A DNA stretch of 64,000 nt from NCBI RefSeq assembly GCF_000787575.1, contig NW_012236501.1:312546-376545 (forward strand), in the 5' to 3' direction. The stretch is from Acytostelium subglobosum LB1. Taxonomy: Eukaryota; Evosea; Eumycetozoa; Acytosteliales; Acytosteliaceae. The notes beneath the pieces were generated by a model that was not told where the DNA came from, did not search any database, and saw only the letters and a list, made by a program, of their open reading frames with translations. The translations under genes and the position numbers were made by a program. Numbering within the stretch: position 1 is the first letter of the stretch; the number at the start of each line of letters is the position of its first letter. Below are positions 9,744-21,718 of the stretch, in pieces.

Positions 9744-12604
9744 ATGAACTCAACTTGGTTGTTCGACTATGATTGTCACATTAACAATCTACCAACAGAG
9801 GTCGAGGCCATCGATGATCCTTTGAAGAGGTTGATCGAATCACTAAAGAAATTTAAAGAGCTCAAGACAGAGTGCAATGATAAGATCAACCAATTGTCAA
9901 CATGTCATTCACTCGTTGGTAACGTCATCACCAAAGACATCAATCACTCAATCAAACCATTCAACAACGTCAAGTTGGTATTAGCAGGCCCAACACATTC
10001 TGGAAAGGTATGTTGAGATGATGTCGATGGCATCATTCAATCAAAGAGCACTCTCTAACATGATCACTCAATCAATCAAACAAACAGTCAACATTGATCA
10101 ACACATTACTTGGGTGTCAGCTAATGCCATCAGGTGGCGGACATACCTCTGGCAGGATATGTGTATTGGCTCACTCGACAACGATACGCGTTAGGTTCTT
10201 CAAGGTCATACCTCAACAAGGGGTGGAGCCTAGCAAGCTAAAGTGTATAGACAGTGAGACGATAACATTGGATACGAGGAGACAGCTACAAGAATGCATG
10301 ACCAAACACCTCGTACGACCCAAGAAGAAAGGCGACGCTGATGATTCCAATGCAGACAACGACAATGATATAGACCCATTGGCATTCCCAGAGTGGGCCA
10401 GCAAGATTGTGATGGTCGAGTTCCCATCAGCATTGCTCGAGACTGGTCTCGAGATCATCGATGTGCCAGGCTTCAGCGTCTCGGACGACGCATCATTGTT
10501 CAGTATCCGCAAGCAGTTCTTCAGTGCCTACTATCCCACTGGCGTCATGTTTTGTTATCCCAACACCATCTCTGATGCTGAAGTCCAGGCAGTGTCCGAC
10601 TTGTTGAACTCGCTGCCCAACAACGACTGGAGCAACAACAAGTCGTGCAAGCCTGGCTCCAACATTGATGATGAGTTCATCTTCTTTGCCAACACCAAGA
10701 CGTCCAAGAAGGAGGTGGCCGTCAACAATTTTATCGAACTAGACGAGGAGGTGCCACTCGAGTTGATCGACAGCCACTCAACAGATTGCTTCTCGAAGCT
10801 CAAGTCATCCAGTCTGAGCGCATCAATGGATATTGTTGACAGACGATTCGCCATTGTCAATGCGCTGGACTTTGTAAGCAAGCCAAAGTCGATGGAGAAC
10901 AGACACATATTCAAACAGTTTGTCAATCGATTGATCAAGTGGATGGCCCGCCTGACACAGCGCCATTGCGATCTCGTGCTGAGGATGGTCGAGCTCGAGT
11001 CGCACTCAATGTCGATCAAGGTCAGGTCCATTCAGAGCTACGTTGGCGACAAGCTCGACGACATGGCCAACCTTCATAAGGAGGCCGACACCCTGCTCGA
11101 GTACTACGTCATGCACATCGTGGCCGTCGCCATCAAGATCTTTGAGAAGCTGGTCCAGGACATCAGGACTGCCCTCTTCTCTGACGAGGCGGGGCTGGAG
11201 ATTGATCAATATCAAGCCAACATCTACAAAGCAGCACAGAGGGACAAGGCCTTTCAGCTGGGCCTGGCCACGCGACTCTTCTTTGATGGCCGCATTAAGA
11301 ATGTGATCAATGAGTTCGAGGCTAGATTTGTCAAAGAGATTGGATTGAACAAGTTCCTGACGCACGAGCATGGTGACGACGAGGACATCATCGTGATGCA
11401 GTTCAAGCTTACGTTTGACGACTTTGAGACCAACTTCTCGTCGCCATTCGCCAGGCTCCTGTCCTCGACCATCGCCGGCGATATTAGATCAAAGATGTTT
11501 GAAGGGTTCCTGCGACACTTCACGGCCAAGGCACAAAGGAACAAGGACTTCAAGTCACTGGTAGCGATCTATCCAGACACAGTCGATTACGTCTCGCTAC
11601 AAGAGGACGTTGGCTATGAGATCAGAAAACAGGTGGCCGTGTTCAGGGCCTTGCTATCGAGTCGACTGGGCCGCCTGGTGCGCCACGTCAAGTTGGCCAG
11701 CATGTCGCCACAGAATGTCGATCTCTCCAAAGCCAAGTACCAAGCACTCTACATCGAAACTTTGGAGCTGAACTGTCGTCTGCACTTCCCCTTTGAGATG
11801 GACAGCCTAAAGGTGAGCGCGGTGCCAGCCAACGTCGTGGCGCAGAGTGATTGTGGTACAGTGTACAGTGGGACGTTCAGGAATCAGACTTACATGGTCC
11901 AGGTCGCGCCGCCCAAGTATGTCATCCAACACAACTCCAACAAGGTGGCCATGTACGCGAGGCTGGGCAAGAGCACTACGAATGACACAACAATGTTGCC
12001 AATGCACGCTATCTTCAAACGACCAATCTCATCGGCGCCCAACAATGACGGCGCCAACAACAATGATCAAGTGGAATGGCTATTGTTGTACAAACAGTGT
12101 CGCCCGCTTATACCATACCTCAAGGAGAACATATCAAAGATGACGCTAGCCCAGTCGCTGTCAATGATCACGCGAGTGGCCATGGCTGTTCAACACCTGC
12201 ATACTGGCGTGTACCTGTTCCGTGGGATCGTGCATGAGAACGTCAAACTGGAGTTCATGTACACCGACATGGACACCAAGGATGTATACCTATCGATGTT
12301 TGGCGATGTGAAGGAGGGACAGGTCACCTGTGAAGATCCAAGCTTACTGTCGCAGATATCCGACCTGTCCTTACTGGGCGTGGCGATCGTCGAGTTGTTG
12401 CCCAAACCAATGCTACGTAGATACACAATCGAAGAGATATTGTCTGATCCCAAACGAATGATTGAAAGCAGCAATAGTATACCAGCAAAGTATCGCGATA
12501 CATTCATAGAGTTGGTAGAGCTATGCTTCATGGATGATGCGACCATCAAGCATGTTGTATCAAAGTTGGTTGAGCTCAACAACTACCTATTCCCATCAAC
12601 ATAG
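9744..12604 (+). CDS. GPK family dynamin-like GTPase fused to a pseudokinase, intact
   Basis: Clean reference member of the array: exon 1 9744-10007 (88 codons), intron 10008-10087, exon 2 10088-12604; 926 residues. Residues 82-88 are GPTHSGK, followed across the intron by STLINTLL; LMPSGGGHTSGR is the likely G2/switch I; DVPG (G3) is at about 213; FFANTK (G4-like) at about 290, with no Asp two residues after the Lys, unlike NKxD. The arrangement resembles Dynamin_N proteins of bacterial-dynamin/mitofusin type. Residues about 330-650 are mostly helical. The C-terminal about 270 residues follow a protein-kinase pattern but with HENVKLEF (about 804) for HRDLKxxN, SMFG for DFG and VQV for VAIK, so no phosphotransfer is expected. 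An acidic Asn/Asp insert (about 170-185) is private to this copy. Confidence 0.9.
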
Positions 12605-12807
12605 TCAACATCAATGTACATAAATATCCCAGTGTAGTAGTATTATCTGTATCAATTATCTGTATCTATCTCTGTGAAGGATTTTGAAGAAATGAATGAA
12701 AAATGGGACTTTGGTTCACTTTATCAACTTGAACATCACTCTTTCGTTCATTCATTCATCAATCATACAAATAACAAACAGATAAATACATACACATATA
12801 TATACAC

Positions 12808-13830
12808 ATGTCACATCTAACAATAAGATCAACTATAGCACTTAGCAATGGTGTAGCCATGCCCCTCTTTGGATGTATGTCACAACATCACATTGATTGA
12901 ATGAGGAGTGAGTGCTAACAAACAAGCATATACTGTACAGTGGGCACATACCAGGTGATGGTCGCAGACATCAAGAAGACATTGTTAAGTGCATTGGATA
13001 CAGGTTATATTGCAATTGATACAGCATCAAGTTATAGAAATGAAGAGGCCATTGGTAATGTACTCAAGGAGTTGTTTAGTTCTGGCCGTGTAAAGCGTGA
13101 GGATCTGTTCATCACGACAAAGGCATCGACTTCAGAGCATGGCTATGAGAAGGCTATGGCAGGATGTGAGGGCTCACTCAAACGTTTGGGACTGGACTAT
13201 CTGGACCTCTACTTGATTCACTGGCCTGGTGTGGCGGGCAATCAGCCATCTGCACCGATCAACTCTACAATCCGCGCAGAGACATGGCGTGCATTCGAGA
13301 CACTCTACGAGCAGAAGAAGTGCCGATCGATTGGTGTGAGCAACTACACCGTGGCACATCTCGAGGAGTTGTTCAAACATTGCAAGGTCAAGCCACATGT
13401 CAACCAAGTTGAGTTCCATCCATTCCTCTACAACAAAGACTTGTTGGCCTTTTGTCAAGGCAATGGTATTGCCTTGGAAGCATACTCATCATTAGTTCGT
13501 GCTGATAAGGATTCGGTATGTGTCTTCTGGATCACCCAACCCTTGCCCTCGCCCACGTCCTTAACCCTAACACTTACCCATTGCACTACACAGTTCCAGG
13601 ACAAGGTGTTGACAGGCATTGCTACGACATTGAACAAGACACCAGCACAGGTATTGTTGCGATGGGCCATTCAAAAGAATGTTATTGTCATTCCAAAGTC
13701 AATCAAGGAAGAGAGGATAAAGGAGAATGCCAACATCTTTGACTTTGTCATCTCGGACCAAGACATGTTAGCACTTGACGGCCTCAACTGTGATCGTCGT
13801 ATCTGTTGGAATCCTTATACAGTGGCTTAA
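12808..13830 (+). CDS. Aldo-keto reductase
   Basis: Three exons: 12808-12874, 12941-13515, 13594-13830; 292 residues, normal for the family. Exon 1 supplies the N-terminal strand LSNGVAMPLFG, which joins across the first intron to LGTYQ, the standard AKR opening. The catalytic tetrad is visible: Asp and Tyr in DTASSYRNE, Lys in FITTKAS, His in YLIHWPG. SIGVSNY and the NADPH-binding tail (VIPKSIKEERIKENANIFDF) are present. Known family role: NAD(P)H-dependent reduction of aldehydes and ketones in the cytosol; the substrate cannot be read from sequence. The second intron (78 nt) is in frame without a stop and shows up only as a Pro/Thr-rich interruption after RADKDS. Convergent with the NTPase gene downstream (92 nt between stops). 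Ordinary codon use and no damage. Confidence 0.92.
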
Positions 13831-13922
13831 GTCTCAGGATCGAAAATGTATCATACAATATCATATCTCTCTAAAACGATGATCATCTGGTTTATTTGAG
13901 ATTGATTGAATATGGTACAAGT

Positions 13923-16173
13923 CTAGTCAACTTTCAGTTGAGCCAGAAGCGGAAAAGAATTATGGACACTGGTGTTGTCGAGGAAGACAATCAGCTGGTT
14001 GTTGAAGCTCATGTCTTTATAATCTAAATCTTTGGTGGCGAACCACATGAACTGATCTTGAAGGTATTTCGACGCTGCCTTGGCCTTCGTCTGAAGTGTG
14101 GATCCCTGCCACTTGTTCGAGTGAGACTTTCCGACGGTGACTTGGCATGCAGTGAGCAGCTTGTTCTTTGAGTTCCAGAAGAACCAATCTACAATTGGGA
14201 AGCTTGGAGATGTTGGCACCAGCAAGGAATCGATTGTCCAGTCGACGCCATTGAAGCGAGTATCATAAATGAATTGAGTCTTGACTGGTTGTGCCTTGAA
14301 TATAATATCGGTACGACTGGCGCTGATAATGAGCTTGCCTCTGTTCGTTGGATCATCTCTACTTGTGCAATTAATCTGAGAGATGTTCCAGGTCAGTGTT
14401 GTATTATTCTCCCTCTGAAGCGTTTCGACCAGGTACTTCTCGACACATCGCCCCAATACATCGCTCGTCATGTTGATTGATCTTGTAAAGATTGAGCGGT
14501 ATATTTCCAATGAATGTTCAATGTAAGTCTGAGTATTGAGATAGCGATTCGAAAGTATTTGTTGAATTAGTGGAAAGATGGGGACAATGCGCGCGTCAGA
14601 GTCTCTATACATGAGCTGTTGGTTGAGCTTTGTTGAAAGACCTGTGGAGGGAATACCAAGAAAGACCAAGGATATTGCGCGGTTGTAATCCGCCGCTATG
14701 GGTGCGTTAGTGATGAATTCATCGTAGAAGTGTTGGTCCTGTTCATTAATTTGTGGAGAGCGTATATCTTTGTACGACTTGACCACATCAGCCAGAGTGA
14801 GTGAGTTGTTGTCTCTCCAAACCTTGGAAATATGGGTGAGCTCCATTCTGCCGTTCATGCACACATTGTTAGTAAAGTAACAAACAGCCTGAGATGGTGT
14901 TAAGGTAACATACGGGATGAAGTTGGTAAGGACCTTGATCAACTCAATGTCGTCAGGGCTCAGAGTGGCGAACTTCTTGGTGGTCTCGATGCTCTGCCAC
15001 TGTTTGAACTCATCGTCGGTGTAGCCCTCGTTGTACTGAAATACTGGCCAATTTGCATCCTTTGCAACCTTTAGGTAGTATCTGTTGTTGGCCGAGCCCG
15101 AGACGATGACCAACTGTTTGATCCACAAAATACTGCGGACCAAATATACCTCGGCAATAGAGAAGGGTTTTTTCATGCGGTCTTGGTCTGACAAGCCATT
15201 GTGTTGGTCAAAGAAGAAATATGCTTGCAGATCATTCTTTGAGCAGTGGCGGGCCACATCATCCATGAGGCGAAGGAAGCTGTCATCGTCATATTTGTGG
15301 CGACTGGGGTGGTCTTGAACAAATTTGTCACCAGCGTACATAAATGCATTGTCCAGACACTCCATAAAGAATTGAAAGGGATTTGAGGCTCCAACCCAGC
15401 CTCCACAGTCACTGATGTACAACACTCTGTTAGTAGTGTCCTGCTTGAGAGCCGAGGCGATCTGGAAGATTGAGTGTGACTTGCCCACACCTTGAGGACC
15501 CTGCACATAGACTCCACGGTTAATGCCATGATTATTGGTGATGAAGGTCATGAGTCTATCTGTTATCGCCCTTTTGACCACCTTGACCAGTTTGTCCTGG
15601 AAATCAAACCGAGTGCGATCAGTGTGGAGGGAGGATGGCGATGCGGGCAAGGTGACAATAGAATGATCAAACTTGACTTTCTTTAGTCGATCATCATACT
15701 CAGCGACTAACTCTTCTTCAAAGTACCTCTTTGCTATTGTGACAAAGGATGAGCCAATTGTAAGTAACTTGACTACATTCACTCATCATGCGCGCTCATC
15801 TTTTGAACTTACGAGTAGCTTGGTCATCAACTCCTGTAGCAGAGTTTTGATTGAGTGTATGTAAGTATTAAATGTAACATGTATGTTACATGAACATAGT
15901 AAAGTGTTTGTACTTACTGGGAATGTGCAAGTAGAGCGTGAGTATGTCGTCTTTTGTTGTTGGAAGACTTGTCAAGAGTGTTTTGCTGTTGGTATGTACA
16001 TCGCCGTTAATGTCTTTAAAGCCAAACTCATCAAGATTATACGGCTTGAGTACAGAAAATGCTTTCTTGGCCATGATCTTTAGATCCTGCAACTCCTCCT
16101 CATCAGTGATCTTAAATGAGTCACCCTCTGGTTCACCGTGAGGGTTGCTATAAACTCTCGACCTGTTGGACAT
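13923..16173 (-). CDS. Crinkler/RHS-like P-loop NTPase with nuclease-like C-terminus
   Basis: Three exons on the minus strand: 16173-15918, 15833-15813 (only 21 nt) and 15772-13923; 708 residues. The splice pattern is fixed by phase and joins LHIP to RVDDQATLKLLTIGSSF. Residues 1-90 form a small N-terminal domain that could be a ubiquitin-like header. Residue about 184 starts a Walker A motif (GPQGVGKS) followed by VLYISDCGGW, a signature known from RHS/Crinkler-type ATPases of eukaryotes; AYFFFDQ is a plausible Walker B. Near the C-terminus DWFFW ... ACQVTVGKS has the spacing of a PD-(D/E)xK nuclease core with Gln in place of Glu. Known family members are transposon-derived or effector proteins; its role here is unknown. 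No signal peptide is visible. Family assignment is moderate; the gene model is good. Confidence 0.7.
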
Positions 16174-17150
16174 ATTTCTATCTGTTTAATATATACATGT
16201 ATATGAATGAATAAATAAATGAATGAATGAATCAATGAATGAAAGTTAGCAAACTTTTGAACCACTTTTGTTCTTTGATCCACTTTGGTGAAGTTCACCG
16301 AAGGTCGTCTAGTTGTAAAATCAACACTTTGAACAAGAATTTGACATCTCATTCTAACTCCACACTTTTATCTCTTCATTTATCTATTCAAAGATTGAAG
16401 ACAATAACTACTACTACTAGATGATTGGTAAAAGGTGGAAATAGCAATGATAAATGAACTATTCACGAATACACTGAGTCCCATAAATTGATGGTATAAG
16501 CCCAGCCCATGATTCATTGAAAGCGGGTCCACCCAGAATTAGATTCATGAACCCATCCCATTGATCAAGACACAAAAAAGTGGGTGATTTTGATTAAACT
16601 TGCAAAAGTTTGATCTATCCCAATCACAACATCTGGACAAAACATTGGGTTGTGGGTGGTCATTGATCACCCCAACACGACACTCGAATGTCTTTGGGCA
16701 TCCTTGCATATGAATGTACTAAACAACAAACAAAGAACATAGATATATATTATTTATACATATATACTTCTTATTATACATTATTTATTTATTTTTCATT
16801 GTTACTAATAACATTTATTTGTATTTGTAACATATCATATTTATATTTGTAACATTATTATTATTTGTACTAGATTGACAAGTCCATCATCATCAGGTAT
16901 GTGTACATCTTTAAGTCCGATCATGATTCGAGGAGTGGACAAGTCCACGAGACAAGTGGGAGTTCTTCAAGACCTCAAGTGTTTGAACTTCTTCGACTCC
17001 CCCACACTCCCCTGCTCATTCTTCACAAGTTGATGTTCTAGAACACTTTACTAACATGTTCATGAACATCAATCATACACATACATATAATCAATCAACT
17101 ATGGTGCAGATATACAATAGATCAATCAAACAACAACATCAACAACAATC
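16174..17150. other. Divergent intergenic region upstream of NTPase and myosin genes
   Basis: About 980 nt between two divergent starts. It has ATGAATGA/ATTG tetranucleotide tracts (16200-16250), a moderately GC-rich part (16480-16720) with repeated CCCA/TGGG words (for example CATTGGGTTGTGGGTGGTCATTG near 16640), and an AT-rich belt (16740-16870) typical of amoebal core promoters. I found no tRNA-like cloverleaf or ORF of substance. Confidence 0.5.
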
Positions 17151-20100
17151 ATGGCCAACAAGAAACCAGATTGGAATAACGCCATGAAGAATGAGGGTCT
17201 GGACGACATGACATTGTTGTCAAAGGTGACCAATGACCAGATCCTCGAGAATTTGAAGAAGCGTTTCGAGAAGGACATCATCTACACGAGTATCGGTGAT
17301 GTGTTGATCTCGGTCAATCCATTCAAGCCAATACCCATCTACACCGACGAGATCCTGCACGAGTACGAGGGCAAGTCGCGTATCGAGCTGCCACCACACG
17401 TCTATGGTGTGGCCGAGCAGACCTACCGCTCGATGATCAACGAGAAGGAGAACCAGTGTGTCATCATCTCGGGTGAGTCGGGCGCCGGCAAGACCGAGGC
17501 CGCCAAGAAGATCATGCAGTACATCGCCGCCGTCAGTGGCGAGGCGGGCAGTACGGGCAACAAGAAGGTCGAGCACGTCAAGTCGATCATCCTCGAGACC
17601 AACCCACTGCTCGAGGCGTTTGGTAACGCCAAGACACTGCGCAACAACAACTCGTCGCGTTTCGGCAAGTACTTTGAGATCCAGTTCAACGCCAAGAACG
17701 AGCCAGAGGGCGGCAAGATCACCAACTACTTGCTGGAGAAGTCGCGTGTCGTCTTCCAGCTGAACGGCGAGCGTAACTTCCACATCTTCTACCAGTTCTG
17801 CCGCGGCGCCACCGCCAAGGAGCAGGAGGAGTTTGGCATCTACGGCCCAGAGAACTTTGCCTACCTCACCAAGGGCAACACGCTTGACATTGACGGCGTG
17901 GACGACGTCGAGGAGTTTGAGGCCACACGCCACGCCATGAACGTCATTGGCATCAACGCACAGGAGCAGTACAACATATTCAAGCTGATCTCTGGTATCC
18001 TGTGGCTTGGCAACGTGGACTTTACCGAGCAGGCGGGAGACAAGTGTGTCGTGTCTGACCAGTCTGTGCTGGACTTTTGCGCGCAGCTGCTGAGCGTTCC
18101 CGCCAACCTGCTCAAGACGGCGCTCGAGTTCCGCCAGCTTGAGACCAAGCGCGGCAACCAGCGCGGCACCCAATACAATGTGCCACTGAACAAGGCGCAG
18201 GCCATCTCGGGCCGTGACGCGCTGGCCAAGGCCATCTACGACCGTCTGTTCAACTGGCTGGTGGACCGCATCAACAAGGCCATGGAGAACCCGACCACCG
18301 GCCTCATGATTGGTGTGCTGGACATCTATGGATTCGAAGTGTTTGATCGCAATGGATTCGAGCAGTTCTGCATCAACTACGTCAACGAGAAGCTGCAGCA
18401 GATCTTCATCGAGTTCACGCTCAAGATGGAGCAGGAGGAGTACGTGCGCGAGGGCATCAAGTGGGAGCCCATCCAGTTCTTTGACAACAAGATTGTGTGC
18501 GAGCTGATCGAGGGCAAGAACCCGCCCGGCATCTTCTTGATCCTAGACGACGTGTGCCGCGCGGTCCACTCGCAGACCGACGGCGCTGACAAGTCGTTGC
18601 TGCAACGTATTGCCGTGTGCAAGTCCAACGCTCACTTTGACACGCGTGGCAATGCCTTTTGCGTGAAGCATTACGCCGGAGACGTCACTTACGAGGGCGC
18701 CGGCATGATCGAGAAGAACAAGGACACGCTGCTCAAGGACCATCTGGAGCTGCTGCAGATCTCCACCAACAACTTCCTCGTCGCGCTCTTCCCCGACGTC
18801 ATCGACCCCGACTCAAAGAAGCTGCCCACCACAGCCGGCTTCAAGATCAAGTCGCAGGCCAACGATCTCGTCGCCACACTCATGAAGGCCACGCCACATT
18901 ACATCCGTTGTCTCAAGTCCAACGATGTGAAGCGCGCCGACGTCTTTGACGGTCCACGTGTGCTCCATCAGATCAAGTACCTGGGTCTTCTCGACAACAT
19001 CAAGGTGCGTCGTGCCGGTTTTGCCTACCGTACCTTCTTCCAGAAGTTCCTCGAGCGCTACTACCTGCTCTCGGACAAGACCTGTTACGCCGCCAACAAC
19101 ATCTGGAAGGGCGACGCGCTCGGCGGCTGCCGCGCCATCCTCCAATCACAAAACGTCGACAACAGCCAGTTCCAGATTGGAAAGAGCAAGGTGTTCATTC
19201 GCCACCCCGAGATGTTGTTTGCCCTCGAGGAGACACGCGAGCGCTACTGGCACGACATGGCGTCGCGTATCAAGAACGCCTACCGCAACTACAAGGCCTT
19301 CCAGTTTGAGTGCTCCAACCGCATCAAGAACGCCTTCAAGAACTACAAGATGTACCGCCACCGCTGCGCCCAGACCATCCAGGGCTACTACCGCGCTCTC
19401 AAGCAGGCCTCACCCTTCTTTGACTTGCGCCAGCAGACCGAGCAGCTCATCACTGGCCGTAAGGAGCGTCAGCGTTTCTCGATGATCAGTGTGCGCAAGT
19501 ACTATGGAGACTACCTGGACGTGCGCTCGCAGAACTACCTGCTGGACGCCATGGCAGAGGGTCGCAATGAAGAGGTGATCCTGTCGGCCAAGTGCCAGAT
19601 CATCATGCATCCACTGCTCTCGGCCAACAAGATGAGCCCGCGCTTCCTCATCGTCACACGTCAGGCCATCTACCTGATAAAGCTCAAGCAGAAGAAGAAC
19701 CTTGCACAGTATCTGCTCGACCGCCGTCTGCCCTTGCAGGAGGTGGCTTCATTCGCAATGTCGACACTTGGCGACAACTACATCTTTGTGCGCGCGCCCA
19801 ACGAGGGCGACATTGCGCTGGTCTGCGACTTCAAGACCGAGCTGATGGCACAGATCAACAAGCAGAAGGGCACACAGCTACCCGTCGTCTTCCAGCAGGA
19901 CGTAGAGTATCACAAGAAGAAGAACAGCAACAACACTTGCAAGTTTGTCAAGGACGAGATGCACAAGGAGGCATTCTACAAGAAGAACACTGTGCACATC
20001 GCTTCTGGCATGCCCGCCTCGTCAACCATCAACAAGCCACGCAAGAACCCAAGCAAGACATTCGTGTCGTCGTCATCTGGATCGAGCGCAGCACCAAAGC

Positions 20101-20945
20101 GCGTAGCTACTCCAACAGCTGGAGGTCCCAAGCCAGCTGCCGGTGGCGCTGGACGTGGAATGGGTATGCCCATGCCCGCGCCAGGCGGTGCCAAGAAGAT
20201 GGCACCAATGCCCAGCCCAGCCGGTAACAAACCACCTGCTGGAGGAATGTCCAAGCCATCTCCAATGGCCGGTGGACCCAAGCCAGCAGCTCCAGCTGGA
20301 GGACGTGGTATGCCTTTGCCATCGCCAGGTGCTCCAAAGCAGGCCGCACCATCAGCCCCAGCTCCAGGCGCAGTCAAGCCCGCAGGAGGTAGAGGTACAC
20401 CTATGCCATCGCCTGCTGGCGGAAGAGGTACACCTCTCCCATCACCTGGCGCACCCAAACAGGCTGCCGCACCATCTCCAGCACCAGGCATGGCCAAGCC
20501 TGCCGGTGGTCGCGGTATGCCACTTCCAGCTCCAGGTGGTGCCCCATCCAAGCCTGCCGGACGCGGCATGCCACTTCCAACACCAGGCGCTCCCAAGCCA
20601 GCTGCTCCCAAACGTAAGTTAACATTGATTGATTGATTGATTGAGCAGGTCATGAGTACTAATATGTTGATTATAAACAGCTGCAGCACCAGTAGCACCT
20701 AAATATATTGCTTTGTACGATTATGATGCTCAACAATCAGACGAGCTCACATTCAAGGAGAATGACATCATCACACTGATCAAGAAGGTTGACAATGATT
20801 GGTGGCAGGGAGAGACCAATGGAAACTCTGGAATGGTATGTTATTTGATTGATTGATTGATTGAGACTTAACTGGTGTTCACAAGTACTAACTGCATCTT
20901 CGCTGCCATCAGTTCCCATCAAACTACGTTGAGCTTCAAAAATAA
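17151..20945 (+). CDS. Long-tailed class I myosin heavy chain (MyoB/C/D type)
   Basis: Exons 17151-20613, 20681-20835 and 20913-20945; 1216 residues. Motor domain about 1-690 with P-loop GESGAGKT at 108-115, switch I (NNNSSRFGK), switch II (DIYGFE) and the actin-binding PHYIRCLKSN stretch. The TEDS-rule position, 16 residues before DALAK, is Thr340, so activation by a PAK/STE20-type heavy-chain kinase is expected, as for other amoeboid myosins I. Three IQ-like repeats (RIKNAYRNYK, RIKNAFKNYK, TIQGYYR) follow, then a basic lipid-binding TH1 tail (about 755-950), a Gly/Pro/Ala-rich TH2 region (about 985-1155) that binds actin, and an SH3 domain (ALYDYDAQQSDEL to FPSNYVEL) split by the two introns. 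Function: actin-based force at membranes in pseudopods, macropinocytosis and endocytosis. Undamaged. Confidence 0.95.
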
Positions 20946-21052
20946 ACTCCCCTACTGTCATTAATCGAATGCGTCAACCAACGTTTATTCATCCCCTTCA
21001 TACATCATTAGCTATACTGATCATAAATCTTCTTCCTGTTCGCCTTTGGCCC

Positions 21053-21322
21053 TCATGGCTTATTGAACTTCACTGACTGTTCTCCATCATTTCCTTGAGA
21101 AAGGGCAGCCGAGAAATTGATACCAAGTACATCTGTTCGTTAATAGATGCAAAGTTAGTTTAAGTGTCAATTTACAGATGCTAGGACCGGTCTTATCTCA
21201 CCTCCATTCAGCACTGCCTTTGCTTGTGGCTCGCCAACAGCTTGTGGTGTTGTGTCAGCTGAGTTGAATTGGGCGACTTTTAAAGATGTTTGATCTTCAA
21301 CTTGATTATTATTTTGATTCAT
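21053..21322 (-). CDS. Small unknown 66-residue protein, two exons
   Basis: Minus-strand gene too short to stand out as an open frame. Exon 1 (21322-21202, 40 codons plus one base) starts MNQNNNQVEDQTS; the intron (21201-21133, GTGAGA...ACAG) joins in phase to exon 2 (21132-21053), which ends KFNKP-stop. The product is hydrophilic and Gln/Asn-rich, with DVLGINFSAALSQGN in the middle and no membrane segment or recognised domain. Support: a consistent intron, an AT-rich upstream region and a stop just before the convergent end of the myosin gene (107 nt away). I do not recognise the family; it could be a small housekeeping or stress protein. The existence of the gene is inferred from structure only. 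Confidence 0.55.
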
Positions 21323-21718
21323 CGTAAATAATTAATTCCAAACTAAATTATATATATATATATTAAAACTAACTATTTTCAAATGTATCGATGATAGATT
21401 TTCTTATATTATATAATATCAAATATAGTTTGGAAACATATCCAAAAATAAAGTTGTAAAATGACCACCTTGTCCTTCCAAAGGTGATCGAACGTATTAT
21501 TATTGGGTTGGGTACTATTACTACATAAACATCGTGTTCTTGTATATTACCTTTTCGTTGACACCGAACCTTCTTCACGACTTAGAACTTCAGAAATAAA
21601 AAATCTAGATTTATTGTTGTCCTCAAAGCCAATCAAATTTTTATCTCCTTTGAGTTGCATATGACATCTCATTTGATATGTTCTGGCTCTCCAACAACAC
21701 TCATAAACAGATAACAAG
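21323..21718. other. AT-rich divergent intergenic region
   Basis: Lies between the small minus-strand gene and a plus-strand GPK gene. It contains (TA)n-like tracts at 21348-21364 and a run around 21405-21440. Short minus-strand frames here have AT-biased composition and no homology I can see, so I treat it as promoter DNA. Confidence 0.5.

Noticed and set aside
16425-17150. tRNA or other structured RNA genes in the longer spacers
   Set aside because: I searched by eye for box A/B and TTCGAAT-type arms in all spacers and found no convincing cloverleaf; a tRNAscan-SE run would settle it.
17220-18173. 317-codon open frame on the minus strand within the myosin motor
   Set aside because: Antisense shadow of a GC-rich coding exon; Leu/Val/Asp-rich composition without domain signals, and it crosses conserved motor sequence.
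19976-20698. 240-codon Pro/Gly-rich minus-strand frame
   Set aside because: Reverse complement of the Gly/Pro/Ala tail of the myosin; the bias comes from the repeat.
21369-21578. 69-codon minus-strand frame in AT-rich DNA
   Set aside because: Hydrophobic/aromatic composition expected from AT bias; no intron or conservation signal.
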